Below are positions 7,501-15,341 of a stretch of 64,000 bases of DNA, piece after piece. The notes below the pieces were generated by a model. It was not told where the DNA came from. It searched no databases and was given only the letters and a program-made list of their open reading frames with translations. The stretch is taken from the NCBI GenBank assembly GCA_021796385.1, contig JAJYXQ010000023.1, positions 80,807 to 144,806 on the forward strand. The letters are read 5' to 3'. A program made the translations under genes and the position numbers. Position 1 is the first letter of the stretch. Every line of letters starts with the position of its first letter. Source of the stretch: Thermoplasmata archaeon. GTDB taxonomy: Archaea; Thermoplasmatota; Thermoplasmata; Lutacidiplasmatales; UBA184.

Positions 7501-7832
7501 GGTGTGGCCGAATCTGATTCTTCCGTGTCGCCGCGCTGGGCATACATTCGGGAGCGCACGTACTCGCGGACGGCCGATCGGATCGCGTCATCCACCGAGA
7601 CCGAACCCCCGCCTTGGACGAGCTCCTCGAGGCGGGTGTTGTCCTGCCGGGAGAGGTCCACGACGACCTTGCGGATGTTGGGAGGCGCCATCTTGATCTC
7701 GACATACTTTATCAGACTCTCCCGGATCGTGTCGGAGATCGTGGGATGTCCCTCCATCTCCTGGATCTGCTTGAGCTTCGAGAGAAGCTCCTGGGGTATC
7801 CTCACGGTCACCCGGTCTGACTCCTCGGTCAT
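7497..7832 (-). CDS. Double ribbon-helix-helix (CopG-type) regulator upstream of ftsZ
   Basis: 111 residues from the ATG at 7832; an ATG at 7871 would start within the operator and is less likely. Two RHH units are visible: residues ~5-45 (DRVTVRIPQELLSKLKQIQE...ISDTIRESLIKYV) and ~54-96 (RKVVVDLSRQDNTRLEELV...VDDAIRSAVREYVRS), each with the beta strand, two helices and the S/D-x-x-I-R helix start. Such a tandem could bind DNA as an intramolecular pseudo-dimer. In Haloferax the RHH protein CdrS lies upstream of ftsZ2 and controls cell division genes; that is a named precedent, while the role here is inferred. A perfect inverted repeat covers the predicted transcription start. Confidence 0.8.
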   Translation of the reverse strand: MTEESDRVTVRIPQELLSKLKQIQEMEGHPTISDTIRESLIKYVEIKMAPPNIRKVVVDLSRQDNTRLEELVQGGGSVSVDDAIRSAVREYVRSRMYAQRGDTEESDSATP

Positions 7833-7834
7833 GA

Positions 7835-7865
7835 TGTCTGACGATTTTGCCGTTTTCGTCAGACA
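7835..7865 (-). promoter_or_regulatory. Inverted-repeat operator in front of the RHH-ftsZ operon
   Basis: Perfect 9-bp arms TGTCTGACG and CGTCAGACA are separated by 13 bases and end right at the RHH start codon. The TATA-like CTTAAG at 7885-7890 places transcription onset near 7862, inside the repeat. RHH proteins bind inverted repeats, so autoregulation is the simplest reading; an mRNA hairpin is the alternative. Confidence 0.6.
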
Positions 7866-7884
7866 GAACATTCCCCCGGAGGCT

Positions 7885-7890
7885 CTTAAG
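7885..7890 (-). promoter_or_regulatory. TATA-like element of the RHH-ftsZ operon
   Basis: CTTAAG lies 20 bp upstream of the inverted repeat. With a typical ~26-bp offset it predicts a start near 7862 and a leader of about 30 nt. Confidence 0.4.
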
Positions 7891-8010
7891 CTCTCCGATG
7901 GACTGGAAAGGCAGGGTATAGACGGCCGTGGCCCGATCCCTTTCGGTTTTAGTCCTCGCTTTTACAGGTTTCCTCGAGGCGTACGGAAGCCCTGTCCGGA
8001 GTCCGGTGGG

Positions 8011-8016
8011 TATATA
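8011..8016 (+). promoter_or_regulatory. TATA box of the acetyltransferase gene
   Basis: TATATA, about 27 nt before the ATG at 8040, which is the layout of an archaeal leaderless promoter and supports that ATG over the internal one at 8064. Confidence 0.65.
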
Positions 8017-8039
8017 CCGGCGGTGCTTTCTCTCCGTCA

Positions 8040-8567
8040 ATGGGGCAGTACCGGGCCAACACCATGGAGGACAGAAGGATCCGGCGCCTGCGAGAAGGGG
8101 AATGGGAATCGTTCCGAGCCCTGCGCCTCGAGGCGCTCCGTACCGACCCCCGTTCCTTCGGGAGCAGCTACGAACGGGAGTCGGCATACCCTGTCGAGAA
8201 GTGGAAGGGATGGGCCGATGGGGGCGCCACCGGACAGGACCAGGCCACCTTCGTGGCGGAGGAGCCATCCGGGCGGTGGATCGGCATGGTCGGCGTTTTT
8301 GCGCATGAGCAACGACCTCACATCTGGGGAATGTGGGTCCACCCTGCGCACCGGCGTCGCGGCGTAGGCGGGGCCCTGTTGAGCGCCTGCCTTCGTTGGA
8401 TCGACGCCGCCTTCCCACCGGGGGAGACCCTGCTCGAGGTGAATCCCGAAGTGGAGGCTGCGGTCCGGACGTACCAGAACGCCGGGTTCGAGTTCAACGG
8501 AGTCACCATGCCCCTCGGACACTGGGAACCCAAGTCCCTGGCGCGCCAAATGGTCCGGAAACCTTAG
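8040..8567 (+). CDS. GNAT-family N-acetyltransferase
   Basis: 175 residues of the GNAT fold. The acetyl-CoA pyrophosphate loop is HRRRGVGGALL (residues 104-114, the R/Q-x-x-G-x-G/A motif), preceded by the strand IWGMWVHP and followed by a helix and the final YQNAGFEFNG segment typical of motif B. The substrate is unknown: small molecules, antibiotics or protein N-termini are all possible. It is transcribed divergently from the RHH-ftsZ operon with its own TATA box, and ends about 100 bp before the glutamine synthetase promoter. Confidence 0.85.
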   Translation: MGQYRANTMEDRRIRRLREGEWESFRALRLEALRTDPRSFGSSYERESAYPVEKWKGWADGGATGQDQATFVAEEPSGRWIGMVGVFAHEQRPHIWGMWVHPAHRRRGVGGALLSACLRWIDAAFPPGETLLEVNPEVEAAVRTYQNAGFEFNGVTMPLGHWEPKSLARQMVRKP

Positions 8568-8668
8568 CAAAGAGGGCCCGCATCTCCCCGCAGGGGCCCT
8601 CACCTCTCGCCGGAACATCACCGGAGCGGGACTGGAAAGGAAAGCATTATCTCTTAGGAGACTAAGTG

Positions 8669-8692
8669 CCCCCCCGGGGGAAAGCGGGGGGG
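8669..8692 (+). promoter_or_regulatory. C-run/G-run hairpin just before glnA
   Basis: Seven C residues (8669-8675) face seven G residues (8686-8692), three bases before the ATG at 8696, with a further G5 run between them. A TATA-like CATTAT (8645-8650) predicts transcription beginning within or just before the C run. If transcribed in full, the hairpin would bury the translation start. Confidence 0.4.
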
Positions 8693-8695
8693 AAC

Positions 8696-10147
8696 ATGCC
8701 GCCTATGGAGAAGAGTCCGGAGAGCCTGATCGAGCGATTGAATGCCGACAATGTGCGATGGATCGACCTGCAGTTCGTCGACCTCACGGGATTGCTGCAG
8801 CACGTCACCATTCCCGCCCATTCGCTCGAGACCCGGCACTTCACCGAAGGGATCCCGAAGCTCGACGGAAGTTCGATCCGCGGGTTCACGGAGATCCATG
8901 AATCCGACATGCGGTTGTCTCCGGACGTCACCACCCTTCGTCCGCTCCCCTGGTACGATCCCCCGCACAAGACCTACCGTCTGATCTGCAACATCTGGGA
9001 AGGATATCGGCACGAGCGGTTCTCCCGCGATCCCCGCTATGCCGCCGAGCGGGCGGTCGAATCCGCCAAGGAGCAGGGGTTCGACACCTCATACTGGGGG
9101 CCTGAGCTCGAATTCTTCGTCTTTGACCGGGTCCAGATCGATCCCTCGCCGCTGGGAGCCTCCCAGCCGGGCCAGGGAAGTGGATACCACATCCAGTCCG
9201 CCGAGGCGCCGTGGACCCGGGGAGAGTTCAACCTGCTTCCCTTCGCCCTGAAAGGGGGGTACTACTCGGCCCCGCCGCGGGACGCCCTCGCCGACCTCCG
9301 CAACGAGATCTGCCGCGTGCTCGAGGACTACTTCGAGGTCTCGGTGGAAGCGCACCACCACGAGGTGGCCACCGCCGGGCAGTGCGAGATCAACATCCGC
9401 TATTCCGAACTGCTCGATATGGCGGACCAGATCACGACGATGAAGATGGCGATCAAGCGGACCGCCCTCCTCTACAATCGGGTCGCGACGTTCATGCCGA
9501 AGCCGCTCTATGGCGACAACGGCTCGGGCATGCACACCCACCAGAGCCTTTGGAAGGACGGGAAGAACACCTTCTACGACCCGAACGAGCCGTACGCCGA
9601 GGTCTCCCAGACGTGCCGGTACTACATCGGAGGGCTCATGGAACACTCCCAAGCCCTCACGGCGATCACGAACCCCACCACGAACTCCTACCGGCGCCTG
9701 GTCCCCGGGTACGAGGCCCCCGTGTTCATCGCCTGGGCCCGCGGGAACCGGTCCGCCAACTGCCGTGTCCCGGTCTACGAGAAGACGGTCGAGAAGGCGA
9801 AGCGCGTCGAGTTCCGTACCCCGGACCCCTCCTGCAACATCTATCTTGCGCTCGCCGCGATGCAAGCCGCTGGCCTCGACGGGATCAAGCGCAAGCTCGA
9901 CCCTGGCAACCCCGTGGATGAGGACATCTACCGGCTCACCGTGAAGCAGCGCCGGGACCTCGGGATCCGGGAGCTCCCGGGCTCGCTCAAGGCATCGCTG
10001 GACTACCTCGAGTCGGACCACGATTTCCTCGGCCGGATCTTCCCGAAGGACCTGCTCGAGCATTACGTCGATCTCAAGCGGAAGGAAGCCCTCGAGGTCA
10101 CCCTCCGCCCCACACCGCTCGAGTTCTCGATGTACCTCGACGTGTAG
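8696..10147 (+). CDS. glnA: Glutamine synthetase, type I
   Basis: About 483 residues from ATG 8696 (ATG 8705 also possible; the upstream GTG at 8666 precedes the likely transcription start). Hallmarks of GSI appear in order: the N-terminal beta-grasp VRWIDLQFVDLTGLLQHV, GSSIRGF and DM (latch region), ELEFFVFD (metal-binding Glu), the VEAHHHEVATAGQCEI motif, NGSGMHTHQSLW (ATP/ammonia), NPTTNSYRRLVPGYEAP and the R-x-E-F-R-x-P-D motif VEFRTPDPSCN. The adenylylation motif of bacterial GSI-beta is not visible. It makes glutamine from glutamate and ammonia with ATP in the cytoplasm. A GC hairpin precedes the ATG. Confidence 0.95.
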   Translation: MPPMEKSPESLIERLNADNVRWIDLQFVDLTGLLQHVTIPAHSLETRHFTEGIPKLDGSSIRGFTEIHESDMRLSPDVTTLRPLPWYDPPHKTYRLICNIWEGYRHERFSRDPRYAAERAVESAKEQGFDTSYWGPELEFFVFDRVQIDPSPLGASQPGQGSGYHIQSAEAPWTRGEFNLLPFALKGGYYSAPPRDALADLRNEICRVLEDYFEVSVEAHHHEVATAGQCEINIRYSELLDMADQITTMKMAIKRTALLYNRVATFMPKPLYGDNGSGMHTHQSLWKDGKNTFYDPNEPYAEVSQTCRYYIGGLMEHSQALTAITNPTTNSYRRLVPGYEAPVFIAWARGNRSANCRVPVYEKTVEKAKRVEFRTPDPSCNIYLALAAMQAAGLDGIKRKLDPGNPVDEDIYRLTVKQRRDLGIRELPGSLKASLDYLESDHDFLGRIFPKDLLEHYVDLKRKEALEVTLRPTPLEFSMYLDV

Positions 10148-10168
10148 CGACGTTCCGGAGCAGGGAGC

Positions 10169-10690
10169 ATGGGGAAGAAGGCGACAGCCCCGAAGCGCAT
10201 GCTCCGGCGACCCGCCACGAAGAAGCGCGCCGTTCGCCAGACTCGCAAGGCACCGCCCAAGGGGACGCTCCTCTTCTTCCACGCCTGCGACGACGATGGC
10301 CCGGTGCGCCGGATCGCCACACGCCTGCTGGAGTCGGGCCACGACCTCCGCCTCATGGGCGACAGCCGCGCCCATGGGGGGCGGCGCACGGCCCTGCCTC
10401 ACCCGGCCCGGGCGATCATCTACTGGTCCCGGGCCTCGAGCGCCCAGGACCGGATCCGGGAGGCGGTCTCCCGTCTCAGGAAGGAGGGGGTCCCTCAGTG
10501 CACGGTCATCCTGGAGGATTCTTCCGGGGAATCGGTCACCAGCCGGGTGCCGGCATATATTCGGGTGGATGAGAGCGCGGACCACACCACCGGTTGGATG
10601 GTCGAGAACTGGAACGACGTCCTCAAGCTTGTCCTGGACTTCGCTTCCGGCGCTTCCCGCTGGGCCAAGATATCCGGAGACCCGCTCTGA
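10169..10690 (+). CDS. Hypothetical protein with basic N-terminal tail and possible TIR-like core
   Basis: 173 residues. The first ~30 residues are a Lys/Arg/Ala/Pro-rich tail (e.g. RRPATKKRAVRQTRKAPPK), reminiscent of nucleic-acid-binding tails. The remainder alternates strands and helices: GTLLFFHACDDDG, RIATRLLESGHDLRLMGD, RAIIYWSRASSAQDRIREAV, QCTVILED, and a final WNDVLKLVLDF helix. That order resembles TIR/flavodoxin-like folds, with SRASS...IREA near the position of the TIR 'S...E' region, but the match is weak and could be coincidence. It starts 21 nt after glnA and may be co-transcribed with it. Confidence 0.6.
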   Translation: MGKKATAPKRMLRRPATKKRAVRQTRKAPPKGTLLFFHACDDDGPVRRIATRLLESGHDLRLMGDSRAHGGRRTALPHPARAIIYWSRASSAQDRIREAVSRLRKEGVPQCTVILEDSSGESVTSRVPAYIRVDESADHTTGWMVENWNDVLKLVLDFASGASRWAKISGDPL

Positions 10691-10724
10691 AACGGGCCCG
10701 GAGCGGGGCGCAGTCCCCGGTCCT

Positions 10725-12818
10725 TCACCCCGGGGCGGTGACCTTCGTGGGAAGGGCGATCCATCGTAGCGAAAAAGAGTTGAGGAGCACCGTGGTCGAT
10801 GAGAGCCCCATGGCGAGGGCCCCGGCGAGGGGAAGGGTGTCGTAGATGCCGAACCCGAACAGGGGCACGAGGATCCCCGCGGCGATCGGAAGGAGGACGG
10901 AATTGTACCCGAGGGCCCAGAAGAGGTTGCCGCGGGCCTTGCCCACGGTCCGGCGGGCGACGCGCAGCGCCAGGGCCACTCCCCGGAAGTCGGTCCGCAT
11001 GAGGATTACCCCGCCCGCTTCGCGGGCCACCTCGGTTCCCGCCCCGATGGCGATCCCCACTTCCGCCGCCATGAGCGCCGGTGCATCGTTGATCCCGTCC
11101 CCGACATAGGCCACATGCCTACCGGCCTTCTGGGCATCCTCGAGATAGCGCAGCTTCGCGGCGGGATCGAGCGCGGCGTGGTACTCGGTGATCCCGACCT
11201 CAGTGGCCACGCGCCGGGCCGCCCGTTCGTGGTCCCCGGTGAGCATGACGACCGAGATGCCGTCCGCCTTCAGTGCGGCCACCGCCTCCTTCACCCCGGG
11301 GGCGGGGGGGTCGAAGAACCCGAGCAGTCCGAGGGGCTCCCCACCCCTCTCGACGAGCGACCAGGCCTTCCCCTCTTCAGACAGGCGATCGGCCTCCGTG
11401 CGGAGCCCGGCTCGGGAAAGGGCCTCGGCATTGGCCGAGCGTCCCGAGCGGATGGAGACGGAAGTCCCTTCCACGTTCCCCTGAAGTCCCTCACCGGGGA
11501 CGGCCGTGAAACCTTCCACCTTCGGTATCGGGACCCTTTCCTTCTTCGCCCGTTCGACGACCGCGTGGGACAGCGGATGCTCGGAAGCTTCTTCCACGGC
11601 GGCAGCCATCGAAAGGAGCTCCGGTGCGGAGCGCCCCGTGGCCGGCACCACGTCGGTAAGTTCCGGATGGCCCACCGTGAGGGTGCCGGTCTTGTCTGTC
11701 AGGACGGCATCGATGCGGGAGGCCTTCTCGATGGTGTCGCTTCCCTTGAAGAGGATCCCCTCCTTCGCGGCCCGTCCCGTGCCCATGACGATGGCGGCCG
11801 GGGTCGCCAGGCCGAAGGCGCACGGGCACGCCGTGATGGACACCGTCACGAAGACGAGGAGCGCGATGTTGAAGGGGGCGGCGCCGAAGAGGGCCCATCC
11901 GATCGCCGCCAGGACCGCCAGGCCGAGCACCACGGGGACGAAGTACGATGCGATGCGGTCCGCGAGCTGCTGGATGGGCACCCGGCTTGATTCGGCCGCG
12001 GCGAGAAGGGTGCCGATCTGGGAGACCGTGGTGTCCTCCCCCACCTTCGTCGCCTCCACGAGGAGACGCCCCCGACCGTTCACGGTCCCCGCGAGGACCC
12101 GGTCGCCGGGAGCCTTGTCGACGGGGAGGCTCTCCCCCGTGATGAGCGCCTCGCTGATCTCGGACTGGCCCTCCCGCACCACCCCATCGGCAGCGATCTT
12201 ACCTCCCGGCTTCACGACGAGGTGATCCCCTGTGACGACCTCGCCCGCAGGGATCTCCACTTCCTGCCCATTCCGGACCACGAGACACGTGGTGGGGAGG
12301 AGGGTCTGCAGTTCCCGCAAGGCACCCCGGGCCCTCTCCCGCGTCAGGTGCTCAAGGTAACTCCCGGTCAGGATCAGCGTGACGATGAACGCCGACGCGT
12401 CGAAGTAGTAGATCGCAGGCAGGGCGGAGGGGACCCAGAGCGCCACCGCACTGTAGACGTACGCCACCGTGGTACCCACCGCGATGAGGACGTCCATGTT
12501 AGCGATGCGGCTCCGGAGGGCATCCCAGGTGCCGCGGTAGAAGGGGAGGCCGGGATAGAATTGGACGATCGTGGCGAGCCCGAAGGCGGCGTAGGCCCAG
12601 TCCTCCGGATGCCAGAGGTAGGTGAGGAGGAGCGTGGTGATCGACAAGGGCCAGGCCACGACTAGCTTCCATCGCAGGGACCGGAGCTCCCGCTCGGGCT
12701 CCGCGAACGTGGCCATGCAGGTCGCGTTGCAAAAGTAGTACGTGCGGTTGTCGCGGAAGAGCTTGAGCTCCGCTGTCGCCTCATCCACGTGCATCCCGCA
12801 CACGGGGTCGGTCGCCAC
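10725..12818 (-). CDS. copA: Cu(I)-exporting P1B-type ATPase with N-terminal YHS domain
   Basis: 697 residues. Residues 4-40 form a YHS metal-binding domain (DPVCGMHV...YYFCNATC) in place of the usual HMA domain. Then come the actuator motif TGES (227-230), the membrane metal site CPC (331-333), the phosphorylation site DKTGT (375-379), the P1B SEHP motif (412-415), GDGIND (573-578), and the TM7/TM8 signatures YN (638-639) and MGLSS (680-684). Together, CPC plus YN plus MxxSS define the Cu(I)/Ag(I) subgroup P1B-1. It pumps copper out of the cytoplasm using ATP. GTG start at 12818, 15 bp after the small YHS gene, with which it forms an operon. Confidence 0.93.
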   Translation of the reverse strand: MATDPVCGMHVDEATAELKLFRDNRTYYFCNATCMATFAEPERELRSLRWKLVVAWPLSITTLLLTYLWHPEDWAYAAFGLATIVQFYPGLPFYRGTWDALRSRIANMDVLIAVGTTVAYVYSAVALWVPSALPAIYYFDASAFIVTLILTGSYLEHLTRERARGALRELQTLLPTTCLVVRNGQEVEIPAGEVVTGDHLVVKPGGKIAADGVVREGQSEISEALITGESLPVDKAPGDRVLAGTVNGRGRLLVEATKVGEDTTVSQIGTLLAAAESSRVPIQQLADRIASYFVPVVLGLAVLAAIGWALFGAAPFNIALLVFVTVSITACPCAFGLATPAAIVMGTGRAAKEGILFKGSDTIEKASRIDAVLTDKTGTLTVGHPELTDVVPATGRSAPELLSMAAAVEEASEHPLSHAVVERAKKERVPIPKVEGFTAVPGEGLQGNVEGTSVSIRSGRSANAEALSRAGLRTEADRLSEEGKAWSLVERGGEPLGLLGFFDPPAPGVKEAVAALKADGISVVMLTGDHERAARRVATEVGITEYHAALDPAAKLRYLEDAQKAGRHVAYVGDGINDAPALMAAEVGIAIGAGTEVAREAGGVILMRTDFRGVALALRVARRTVGKARGNLFWALGYNSVLLPIAAGILVPLFGFGIYDTLPLAGALAMGLSSTTVLLNSFSLRWIALPTKVTAPG

Positions 12819-12833
12819 GGACCGAACCAGGGC

Positions 12834-12977
12834 CTAGTGCTTGGCCTGCTTCGCCTCGAACGCCTTCTGGCAGCTCGCGGCGCAGAAGTAGACCGTGACA
12901 CCCTGATAGGTGCCTTTGAATTTCGCCTTCTCGGTATCGACCATCATCCCGCAGACGGGGTCCTTGACCTTTGCCAT
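12834..12977 (-). CDS. Small YHS-domain protein (47 aa)
   Basis: A 47-codon gene reading from ATG 12977 to TAG. The protein begins MAKVKDPVCGMMVDTEKAKF and continues with a YFCAASCQKAF segment, so the whole protein is one YHS domain with the four cysteines expected for metal binding. It lies directly upstream of the copper ATPase, whose own N-terminus is a YHS domain of similar sequence; a role as copper carrier or chaperone to the pump is inferred. A TATA-like TTTATCC (13015-13021) lies about 40 nt upstream, giving a short leader and driving both genes. Confidence 0.8.
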   Translation of the reverse strand: MAKVKDPVCGMMVDTEKAKFKGTYQGVTVYFCAASCQKAFEAKQAKH

Positions 12978-13073
12978 ACCTTCAGTTCACCGTACGGAGC
13001 AGGGTCTGTGGAGGATAAAAGCCCCCTCCTTGCCATGGCAACGGCCGGCCCGTGCTTCCGGGGGCCCCCGGGT

Positions 13074-14507
13074 TTAAAGGCGCCAACTTGGGCCGCCGTA
13101 CCCTTCCGGAAGGGTCGGTGGCACCGGGCCTCCAAGAGGGTCCGGGCGCGCCGTGGGTTGGCGCCCCGCCTTGTGACTGAGATACGCATCGATGGCGTTG
13201 GCGGAGCGGGTGCCCGCCCCCATCGCATAGACCACGGACCGGCCTCCGCAAGCGAAGATCCCTTCCACGTCGGTCATCCAGTCCTCCTTGCCCCCCTCGG
13301 CCCATCCGTGCGGGGAGACCTTCAGGCCGAGCTCCTTCGGCATCGCCTGGATCTCCGCCTTCTCACCGGCAGCGATGATGACCGTGTCGCAAGGGATCGT
13401 CTCCTCGGATCCGGGGACCGGGACGACCTGCCGGCGACCATTCGCATCGGGTGGGCCAAGCATCGTCTTCTGGAGGACGATCCCTTCCACCTGCTCCGTC
13501 CCGAGGATCTTCACCGGGGCCCGGTTGTACAGGAACTTTACCCCTTCGAACTCGGCGTCCTCGAGCTCTTCAACGCCCGCGGGCATGTCCTTCTCCCCCC
13601 GGCGGTAGGCCACGGCCACGTTCCCCGGGGTCGAGAGCCGGAGGCTCGAGCGGGCCGCGTCCATGGCCACATCCCCTCCGCCGACGACGACGACCCGGCG
13701 CCCCTTGCGCCCCAGGAGGCCGCCCTCCCCCGTGTTCATGGCGAGCAGGAAGGGAAGTGCGTAGAAGACCCCGGGGAGGTGCTCACCCTCGATCCCCAGG
13801 GTCCGGGGGTCCCAGGCCCCGAGGGCGAGCAGGACCGCCGCATATCCCTCCTTGAGCAGGCTTTCAGGCGTGAAGTCCTCCCCGGCCCGCTTTCCGAGCT
13901 CGAAGTGGATCCCGAGGTTGACAAAGCGCTCAAGGTCCCGCTCGAACTCGTACCCTTGAAGGTGATACTTTGGTATCGTATCCATCTGGCCGCCCAGGAT
14001 CGTCTTCTCCTCGAAAACGGTCACCGGATACCCCTTGATCGCAAGCTCCCAGGCGGCCATGATGCCGGCCGGACCCCCTCCGACCACGGCCACCTTCTCC
14101 TCCTTGCGTGGTGCGGTCACGACATAGGGAAGGTCGGACTTCCCGTACTCGAGGGCGGCTCGCTTCAGGTGCCGGATCGCGATCGGGCTCCCCCGGTCGG
14201 CCATCACGCAATCCTCCTCGCAGTAGTGATAGCAGGTCTTGCAGAGCACCGTGGCGAGCGGATTGTCACGGACCGTGAGCTTGGCGGCCGCATCGAAGTC
14301 GCGGTTGGCGATGTGGTGGATGTACCCCCGGCAGTCCTGGGTGATCGGGCAGGCCTGCACACAGAAGGGCATCGCACATTGGAGGCATCGCTGCGCCTCG
14401 ATGACCGCTTCGTCCTCGGTGAAGGGCTCGAGGACCTCCACGAAGCCTTGGTCCCGGGCTTCCCGAGACTCCTCGCGGATGGGGGTACGGATGTAACGGC
14501 CGGTCAT
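13074..14507 (-). CDS. GltD/SudA-like FAD-dependent NAD(P)H oxidoreductase with iron-sulfur cysteines
   Basis: 477 residues from ATG 14507; the long open frame upstream of this is an antisense shadow of the ABC genes. The N-terminal domain carries two cysteine clusters for iron-sulfur centres: C41-x2-C44-x4-C49-x3-C53 and C89-x2-C92-x3-C96-x3-C100. FAD and NAD(P) Rossmann motifs follow: VVGGGPAG (142-148) and VVVVGGGDVAMDAA further on, and a final D-V-E-G-I-F-A-C-G-G. This architecture fits the glutamate synthase small subunit, sulfide dehydrogenase SudA and NfnL. No large glutamate synthase subunit is in the window, so it could work alone or with a distant partner. Divergent from the ABC exporter genes. 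Confidence 0.85.
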   Translation of the reverse strand: MTGRYIRTPIREESREARDQGFVEVLEPFTEDEAVIEAQRCLQCAMPFCVQACPITQDCRGYIHHIANRDFDAAAKLTVRDNPLATVLCKTCYHYCEEDCVMADRGSPIAIRHLKRAALEYGKSDLPYVVTAPRKEEKVAVVGGGPAGIMAAWELAIKGYPVTVFEEKTILGGQMDTIPKYHLQGYEFERDLERFVNLGIHFELGKRAGEDFTPESLLKEGYAAVLLALGAWDPRTLGIEGEHLPGVFYALPFLLAMNTGEGGLLGRKGRRVVVVGGGDVAMDAARSSLRLSTPGNVAVAYRRGEKDMPAGVEELEDAEFEGVKFLYNRAPVKILGTEQVEGIVLQKTMLGPPDANGRRQVVPVPGSEETIPCDTVIIAAGEKAEIQAMPKELGLKVSPHGWAEGGKEDWMTDVEGIFACGGRSVVYAMGAGTRSANAIDAYLSHKAGRQPTARPDPLGGPVPPTLPEGYGGPSWRL

Positions 14508-14615
14508 GATACGAACTACGACGTGTGCAACCGCCCCGGCCGCATAAGTCTTGGGGGGCTCCGGGGTCCGAAACGCGCCCTCGCCGCTGTCCGGGTGGAC
14601 TTGGGGAGGTGCCCG

Positions 14616-14624
14616 CTTAAATAA
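14616..14624 (+). promoter_or_regulatory. TATA box of the ABC exporter operon
   Basis: CTTAAATAA lies about 35 nt before ATG 14655, predicting a transcript that starts near 14645. That onset lies after GTG 14634 and supports ATG 14655 as the true start. Confidence 0.55.
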
Positions 14625-14654
14625 GCCCGGCCCGTGAACCGTCCCCAGGTCGAG

Positions 14655-15341
14655 ATGACGGGCGAGCTCATCATCGAGGGCAAGAAGGTCTGGAAGATCT
14701 ATGAGTCCGAGGCCGGCCCCGTCGAGGCCCTGCGCGGGATCGACGTCCACATCACCAAGGGGGAGATGGTGGCCATCATGGGCCCTTCGGGCTGCGGAAA
14801 GACGACATTCCTCAATTGCTTCTCCGGGCTCGACGATGTGACGAAGGGCACCGTCCGGGTCGAGGGGACCGACATCCACGCGATGAACGACAACAAGAAG
14901 AGCGAGTACCGGGCCCGCCGGATGGGGTTCGTCTTCCAATCCTACAACCTCCTCCCCGTGCTTTCCGCCGTGGAGAACGTCGAACTGCCGCTTCTGGTCT
15001 CGGGGGTCCCCCCCAAGGCGGCGCGGGCGCGGGCCCTGCGCTGGCTCGAGGAACTGGGCCTCAAAGGGCGGGAGCGCCACCGCCCGCTCGCCCTTTCCGG
15101 CGGTCAGCAGCAGCGCGTGACGCTCGCCCGGGCCCTCGTCGGAGACCCGGCGATCGTCTGGGCCGATGAGCCCACGGGCAACCTCGACGGCGAGAACTCC
15201 CGCCAGGTCATGGAGCTCCTCCGGGGCCTCAACAAGGCCCACGACCAGACCTTCATCGTCGTCACCCACGACGCCGAGGTAGCGAAGTCCTGCGACCGGG
15301 TCCTGCGGATGCGCGACGGTAACCTCCTTCCCCCCGGATGA
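14655..15341 (+). CDS. ABC transporter ATP-binding protein (LolD/MacB type)
   Basis: 228 residues from ATG 14655. Contains Walker A GPSGCGKT, the Q-loop [10 protein letters not shown], the ABC signature LSGGQQQR, Walker B IVWADEP with TGNLD D-loop, and the switch histidine THD. The GxxFQ..NLLP.lsa.ENVELPL pattern and the TGNLD motif are typical of the MacB/LolD subfamily that energises FtsX-like permeases. Its stop overlaps the permease start (ATGA, 15338-15341), so the two are made together. The likely role is export or extraction of a lipoprotein, peptide or antimicrobial compound, or cell-envelope remodelling. Confidence 0.93.
   Translation: MTGELIIEGKKVWKIYESEAGPVEALRGIDVHITKGEMVAIMGPSGCGKTTFLNCFSGLDDVTKGTVRVEGTDIHAMNDNKKSEYRARRMGFVFQSYNLLPVLSAVENVELPLLVSGVPPKAARARALRWLEELGLKGRERHRPLALSGGQQQRVTLARALVGDPAIVWADEPTGNLDGENSRQVMELLRGLNKAHDQTFIVVTHDAEVAKSCDRVLRMRDGNLLPPG

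Noticed and set aside
9089-10585. 498-codon frame antisense to glnA
   Set aside because: Shadow of the glutamine synthetase gene with no coherent domain.
14508-15269. N-terminal 254-residue extension of the GltD-like frame
   Set aside because: It is the antisense shadow of the ABC ATPase; iron-sulfur and Rossmann motifs begin only after ATG 14507.
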